Source: Phycisphaeraceae bacterium
Lineage (GTDB): Bacteria > Planctomycetota > Phycisphaerae > Phycisphaerales > UBA1924
Direction: 5' to 3'
Length of the DNA stretch: 64,000 nt
Assembly: GCA_019636695.1 (NCBI GenBank)
Contig: JAHBXD010000004.1
Location: 1-64,000, forward strand
The notes beneath the pieces were generated by a model. The model searched no databases, was not told the DNA's origin, and was given only the letters and a program-made list of their open reading frames with translations. The position numbers and the translations under genes were made by a program. Shown here piece after piece: positions 60,294 to 64,000 of the stretch; the stretch's first letter is position 1, and every line of letters starts with the position of its first letter.

Positions 60294-60947
60294 TCAGCGA
60301 CGACGACGCAACGCGGCCACACCCGCAAGGCCCAGAACCGCCGCAGCGGACGGCGTCGGCACGATGCGAAGCACGGCGCCCACGCCCGCGCCGTCGAACT
60401 GGAAGAACGCCGACACGGTGCCCGTGTCGCTGTCATAGATGTAGACATTGCTATCGCTGCCGCCTCGCGTGTAGTCGTTGTACAACCCCACACCGAGGTT
60501 CAGGAAGCCGAAGGCATCCGGCTGGTAGGCATTGGAAAGCCAGACCGTTGCGCCATCGGGGATCATGATCCCTGACGGGAAGGCGATGGTCGTCTGATGA
60601 ATCTGGCCCTGCACGGCCACCAGATCAGAGACAAGACCAGAGAACAATGGTGCATCGACCGTCGGGTCATACGCGCCATCGCCGTCGTCAAGGTAGAGCG
60701 CCACAGCGATGTCGAGCATGATCGCCCCCGGGCCGCCGAATCCGCCCGAATAGCCGTAGGTGAAGGTAAGCGAAGCAAGTTCGCCACCGAAATCCGGACG
60801 AAGGTCATCAACCATCGAGAGGTTGGGGTCGAAGTTGGTGATGCCCTGGAAGGCGCTGGTCTGGTTGCTGATATTGCTGTGCACCACGTGGGCGCCGGCC
60901 GAGGCCGCCAGCCCCGCGATTGTGACTGCAAGTACTCCGTGATTCAT
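60294..60947 (-). CDS. Exported PEP-CTERM-like sorted protein
   Basis: A 217-aa protein. It has a signal peptide (VLAVTIAGLAASAGA), a beta-rich body with MLDIAVALYLDDGDGAYDP, and a C-terminal VPTPSAAAVLGLAGVAA helix followed by RRRR. The tail matches that of the protein at 19965 in layout though the bodies differ. AAGGAGAG lies about 6 bases before the ATG at 60947. Confidence 0.82.
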   Translation of the reverse strand: MNHGVLAVTIAGLAASAGAHVVHSNISNQTSAFQGITNFDPNLSMVDDLRPDFGGELASLTFTYGYSGGFGGPGAIMLDIAVALYLDDGDGAYDPTVDAPLFSGLVSDLVAVQGQIHQTTIAFPSGIMIPDGATVWLSNAYQPDAFGFLNLGVGLYNDYTRGGSDSNVYIYDSDTGTVSAFFQFDGAGVGAVLRIVPTPSAAAVLGLAGVAALRRRR

Positions 60948-61054
60948 CTCATCTCTCCTTTTGGATGACTCGGCAGCGGGGCACACCACTCGCCCCGTGA
61001 AAGTGACAGATTATACGGAAGATCTTGGAACTGGTTTCATGTTTCGGTAGAATA

Positions 61055-61075
61055 TTCTGATATCTGATTTCAGAA
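61055..61075. promoter_or_regulatory. Inverted repeat in an AT-rich divergent intergenic region
   Basis: TTCTGA and TCAGAA separated by nine bases lie between the PEP-CTERM-like gene and the gene at 61132. It could be an operator; no regulator is obvious nearby. Confidence 0.3.
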
Positions 61076-61131
61076 CAGTTTTCCCTAGAGTCGCCGTCAA
61101 GTCAAGAAAACTCGCTCAAGGATTGACAACA

Positions 61132-62478
61132 ATGCGATCCAGAACGAATCTGGGACATCGGACCCCCCCTGTGGAGGTGGTGTGGCCCGTGACGCAGCTT
61201 GCCCGAACTTCTGAAGAACGCCCACTCTCTGAAGAGGAATTGGCTCGTCTCGACGGCGTGCTTCGACGCCTCCATTCTGAACTTCGGAATCTGTTAGCGT
61301 GCGTTCCCGGTTCCCCGCATGGCGCGAGTGAACTTTCCCGCGATCTCGGCATCGATCGTTCCATCTGCCAGCGCATTGTCTCTGCCGCCAGCGGCCCATA
61401 TTCCGGAGGTGATCTGGTCTCCCGTCTTCCGGGCACAAAGGGGCTGACGCTCTTTGTCGAGTCCGTGCGGCAGACACCGACTGATCCCTCTGTGCTTGAT
61501 TCGGCTGAGGCCGCGATCCTGGCTTTTGCATCCGTAGTGCAGGATTTGGGGCCGAGCCAGAGCCGGCTTGTGCGTCGAATCGAGGCCGGGGGAGCAGGGA
61601 CAGGGTCCGAGAACCCACTCGACGTGGACGAGCGCGAAGAGAATGTCCGGAGAAGGATGTTTGAGTGCGGCTGCCAACTGACAGGACAATTTTCCGAAGT
61701 CAGCATCGCCACTTTCATTTTCAGGCCGACCCCGGGAACCCCGGATCGAATTGACATGGCGCTGCTTCGGGGCTTCATCGGACACCGGATGCGCCCCGAG
61801 GCGATGCCCTTCAGCCTGCTCTGGTGGGTTGCCCCCCCTGAAAACCCGAAGCCCGATGACCACGCCGAGTACGAAACGCTCGATCACGCCCCTGTGCAGG
61901 GTCGCAGCCAGGGCGTTCTCCTCGAGGATTACAGCACAAAGCCGTTCCCCGTGGTCACATCGCGCGGACCGCGCGATCGACGGGTCGTGCTGATCGACCC
62001 GGCAAGTCTTCCGAAGGGCGAGGGGTTCGACGTGGTTACGGCCAACCGCGTCGATGGCGCGCAGATGCACCCCGCACACGATTCACCTCCTGTGCACGAA
62101 GTCTGGATGTTCGGCCGCTTTCCCGCCAAACTGCTCATTTTCGATGTCTTCCTGCATCGATCGATGGCACGCACATGCATCCCGAGCATCGGAGCGTTCA
62201 TGATGTCGCCGAACCTGACCGAGACCATGGATCGGCGCTGGCTCGATCGCTTTCCTGTCGGCCCGCGGCTGGCGCTACTCGAGCCCGGCGACCGCACAGT
62301 CTCCCACCCTGCTTATCCGCGGTATCCCGAATTGCTCGGGCACATGTTCCACCGCCTCACGTGGCCTGCGGGCGACTATGTCGGCTATCGGTGCGAAGTC
62401 ATGTATCCGCAGTGGGGAGCGGGGTATTGCATGCTCTTTGACTACACCCCTGCCGAAACCGATCGTCCCTCGGCTTGA
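61132..62478 (+). CDS. Hypothetical protein with possible N-terminal HTH
   Basis: A 448-aa protein. ASELSRDLGIDRSICQRIVSAA at about 66-87 looks like a helix-turn-helix. The rest is an alpha/beta domain with many Arg, Pro and aromatic residues (WPAGDYVGYRCEVMYPQWG near the end) that I do not recognise. AAGGA lies about 9 bases before the ATG at 61132. It may be a transcriptional regulator with a ligand-binding domain; that is a guess. Confidence 0.6.
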   Translation: MRSRTNLGHRTPPVEVVWPVTQLARTSEERPLSEEELARLDGVLRRLHSELRNLLACVPGSPHGASELSRDLGIDRSICQRIVSAASGPYSGGDLVSRLPGTKGLTLFVESVRQTPTDPSVLDSAEAAILAFASVVQDLGPSQSRLVRRIEAGGAGTGSENPLDVDEREENVRRRMFECGCQLTGQFSEVSIATFIFRPTPGTPDRIDMALLRGFIGHRMRPEAMPFSLLWWVAPPENPKPDDHAEYETLDHAPVQGRSQGVLLEDYSTKPFPVVTSRGPRDRRVVLIDPASLPKGEGFDVVTANRVDGAQMHPAHDSPPVHEVWMFGRFPAKLLIFDVFLHRSMARTCIPSIGAFMMSPNLTETMDRRWLDRFPVGPRLALLEPGDRTVSHPAYPRYPELLGHMFHRLTWPAGDYVGYRCEVMYPQWGAGYCMLFDYTPAETDRPSA

Positions 62479-62512
62479 CCGGCCCACGCCTCTCCTTGCC
62501 CGTTTGATTCGG

Positions 62513-63649
62513 TCACTTCAGGCCGTTGGGCAGCAGTTTGTGCAGATCCTTGAGATCCTGAGCCTTCTCCGACGGCATGATAAGCGTTGCATCGGGCGTG
62601 TGTACGATCGTCAACCCTTCGCACCCGAGCAAGGCGATGGTGTGCTCGCCCGACTCGCCGCTTACGACGAGATTCTGCTTTCCGTTGACGATGAACGTGC
62701 GAGCGCGACCAGACACACGATTGCCGTCATCATCAGGGCGCAGGGTTTCGGCATAACTCGGCCAACTGCCGACATCAAGCCACCGGACATTCATGTCGAC
62801 CGCGCAGATCATGAGATCGTCCTGCATCGAGGCCGGCTCCATCACGGCATAATCGATGCTGATTCTCGGGAGTGTCGGATAGACTTCGTTGAGCACCTTC
62901 GTGTATGTCGGTGTTCCCCACGCACGTTGAATCAAGCCGAGACCGGCGGCACTCTCCGGCTTGAACCGTGACAGGCACTTCATCAGCGTGCCTGCATGGA
63001 ACACGAACATGCCGCTGTTCCATCCGAATCGCCCGCTCGCCACATACTCCGCCGCGCGCCGGGCATCGGGTTTTTCCACAAACTTCTTGACCCGCCACGC
63101 CGAATCCGCCTCTTCGATCCGTTCTCCCCGTTCGACATACCCGAATCCTGTTGCCGGGTACGTCGGCGTGATGCTGAAGGTCACCAGCCGGCTCGGGTCG
63201 TTCTCCACCAAGCGAAACCCGATGTCCATAACCCGACGAAAAACGTCATCCGGCTCGATGATGTGATCCGCCGTTAACACCGCAAACACAGCATCAGGAT
63301 CGATTCGCTCAAATACCGCGGCCGCAAAACCCACCGCGTTGACCGTGTCACGCCCCTCAGGCTCACCCAGAATGTGTGCATCATCGAACTGGGGCAAACC
63401 CCGGCGAATCAACTCGCGATATCGCTCCCCCGTGCAGATGTACTGCCGATCCTGAGGCAACAGGCTCGTCAGACGATCCGCGGCGAGTTCCAGGAGCGAA
63501 CGCAACGGTGCTCCCGGTGGGTCGTGTGGCCGCTGAATGAACGGCAGAAGTTGTTTCGGCAGGTGCTGCCGGCTCATCGGCCATAGGCGTGTGCCTTGAC
63601 CGCCGGCCATGATCATCGCAAAGCGGTGTGTCGGTTCTGGGGTGCTCAT
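62513..63649 (-). CDS. manC: Mannose-1-phosphate guanylyltransferase
   Basis: A 378-aa nucleotidyltransferase making GDP-mannose from GTP and mannose-1-phosphate. The N-terminal IMAGGQGTRLWPMSRQHLPKQ is the nucleotide-binding signature; ADHIIEPDD, EKPDARRAAEYV and FGWNSGMFVF follow; ISIDYAVME holds an Asp of the active site. No C-terminal isomerase domain is fused. It supplies mannose donors for the glycan genes in this window. Confidence 0.92.
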   Translation of the reverse strand: MSTPEPTHRFAMIMAGGQGTRLWPMSRQHLPKQLLPFIQRPHDPPGAPLRSLLELAADRLTSLLPQDRQYICTGERYRELIRRGLPQFDDAHILGEPEGRDTVNAVGFAAAVFERIDPDAVFAVLTADHIIEPDDVFRRVMDIGFRLVENDPSRLVTFSITPTYPATGFGYVERGERIEEADSAWRVKKFVEKPDARRAAEYVASGRFGWNSGMFVFHAGTLMKCLSRFKPESAAGLGLIQRAWGTPTYTKVLNEVYPTLPRISIDYAVMEPASMQDDLMICAVDMNVRWLDVGSWPSYAETLRPDDDGNRVSGRARTFIVNGKQNLVVSGESGEHTIALLGCEGLTIVHTPDATLIMPSEKAQDLKDLHKLLPNGLK

Positions 63650-63759
63650 CTCTAACTCTGCTATCGGCTTGGAGGGGGGGTGGTTCGTCTGTGGAACCCG
63701 AACCCCATGCCCAATGAACACGCAGACCCCACCCTCGCCCGAACACCAGCCAACTTCGG

Positions 63760-63765
63760 TAGGCT
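63760..63765 (+). promoter_or_regulatory. TAGGCT -10-like box at the right edge
   Basis: TAGGCT, gcccgc, GTG at 63772. The six-base spacer supports the GTG as start. Confidence 0.35.
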
Positions 63766-63771
63766 GCCCGC

Positions 63772-64000
63772 GTGGAAGACACACGCACTCGTGCAATCCC
63801 ACGACGAGGCTTATGGGCCTTGGCATCGGTGGGCGTCGGCATCGTTGCCGCCACCGCTGTACCCAGCGTTGCCTCGCTGCACTGGCTGCTGATCGCCGCG
63901 GCAGGCATCGTGTGCGTCGCGTCGTGCCGCGGCAGGTTTTGCGCCCTGGCGATGCTGATCTCACTCGGAGCATCGGCCGCCTCGTGGTGTTCGCTGCGAA
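63772..64000 (+). CDS. Possible ComEC/Rec2-type membrane protein, runs off the right edge
   Basis: Seventy-six codons open from a GTG at 63772. The product is hydrophobic (WALASVGVGIVAATAVPSVA, LHWLLIAAAGIVCVAS, FCALAMLISLGASAASWC), the type of N-terminus found in ComEC/Rec2 proteins that import DNA. With only the first helices visible the family call is tentative; any polytopic membrane protein would fit. Confidence 0.4.
   Translation, partial: MEDTRTRAIPRRGLWALASVGVGIVAATAVPSVASLHWLLIAAAGIVCVASCRGRFCALAMLISLGASAASWCSLR

Noticed and set aside
1-64000. CRISPR arrays, transposases, prophage genes or integrases
   Set aside because: I saw no regularly spaced short repeats, no DDE transposase or integrase motifs, and no phage structural genes.

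Overview
The window reads as a chromosomal segment of a high-GC planctomycete, most likely of the Phycisphaerae type. Grounds are established lineage traits seen together: two secreted proteins ending in a short PEP-CTERM-like tail (Pro-Thr-Pro, one hydrophobic helix, RRRR), a secreted protein ending in a paired GC-type dockerin, a dockerin-bearing ADP-ribosylglycohydrolase, a HYExAFE-family protein, a signal peptidase I with a very large insertion, and many starts without a Shine-Dalgarno (SD) sequence. This taxonomy is inference; no 16S gene is present.

Layout. 1-2709: AT-richer accessory block on the minus strand with two RHS pieces, one ending in a peptidoglycan-acting L,D-transpeptidase-like (Tlde1/DUF2778-like) toxin domain, and small ORFs that may include its immunity gene. 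2836-4177: small membrane or anchored proteins. 4358-6459: a type II restriction-modification pair in an AT-richer patch. 6676-18159: housekeeping genes (sorbosone-dehydrogenase-like lipoprotein, queA, NUDIX, HYExAFE, signal peptidase, ClC channel, dut, a CapD-like sugar dehydratase, ruvA). 18372-21196: AT-richer block with a NERD protein and a PEP-CTERM-like protein, with two long non-coding gaps.

21197-33450: DUF167, a small kinase-like protein, a fused kynurenine 3-monooxygenase/kynurenine formamidase, an S1-domain protein, an oxidoreductase, thioredoxin, folP, three glycosyltransferases and PhoH. 33571-44100: a PHP-glycosyltransferase fusion, an AhpD-like protein, a fasciclin protein followed by an ECF sigma/anti-sigma pair (a SigK-RskA-like module), an S9 peptidase, a SpoIID-like protein and a lipoprotein. 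44156-54395: a double-module ABC-2 permease, a UbiA-type prenyltransferase, a secreted DraG-like protein, a polytopic membrane protein, a TolQ-TolR-TolR motor operon and a 655-aa protein. 54403-64000: SNF2 helicase, tRNA-Lys, rnpA-yidD, surface proteins, manC and the start of a possible ComEC.

The most striking sequence-wide pattern is regulatory. At least fifteen genes lacking a clear SD have a TAnnnT hexamer ending 5 to 9 bases before the start codon, usually exactly 6. That is where a -10 box must sit if transcription begins on the start codon, so leaderless mRNAs appear common here. Genes with a good SD (for example 7029, 18372, 36395, 37146, 60947, 61132) generally lack it. The main protein-level novelties are the KMO-KynB fusion, the secreted DraG-discoidin-dockerin protein, the signal peptidase insertion, the RHS toxin cassette and the fasciclin/sigma/anti-sigma module.
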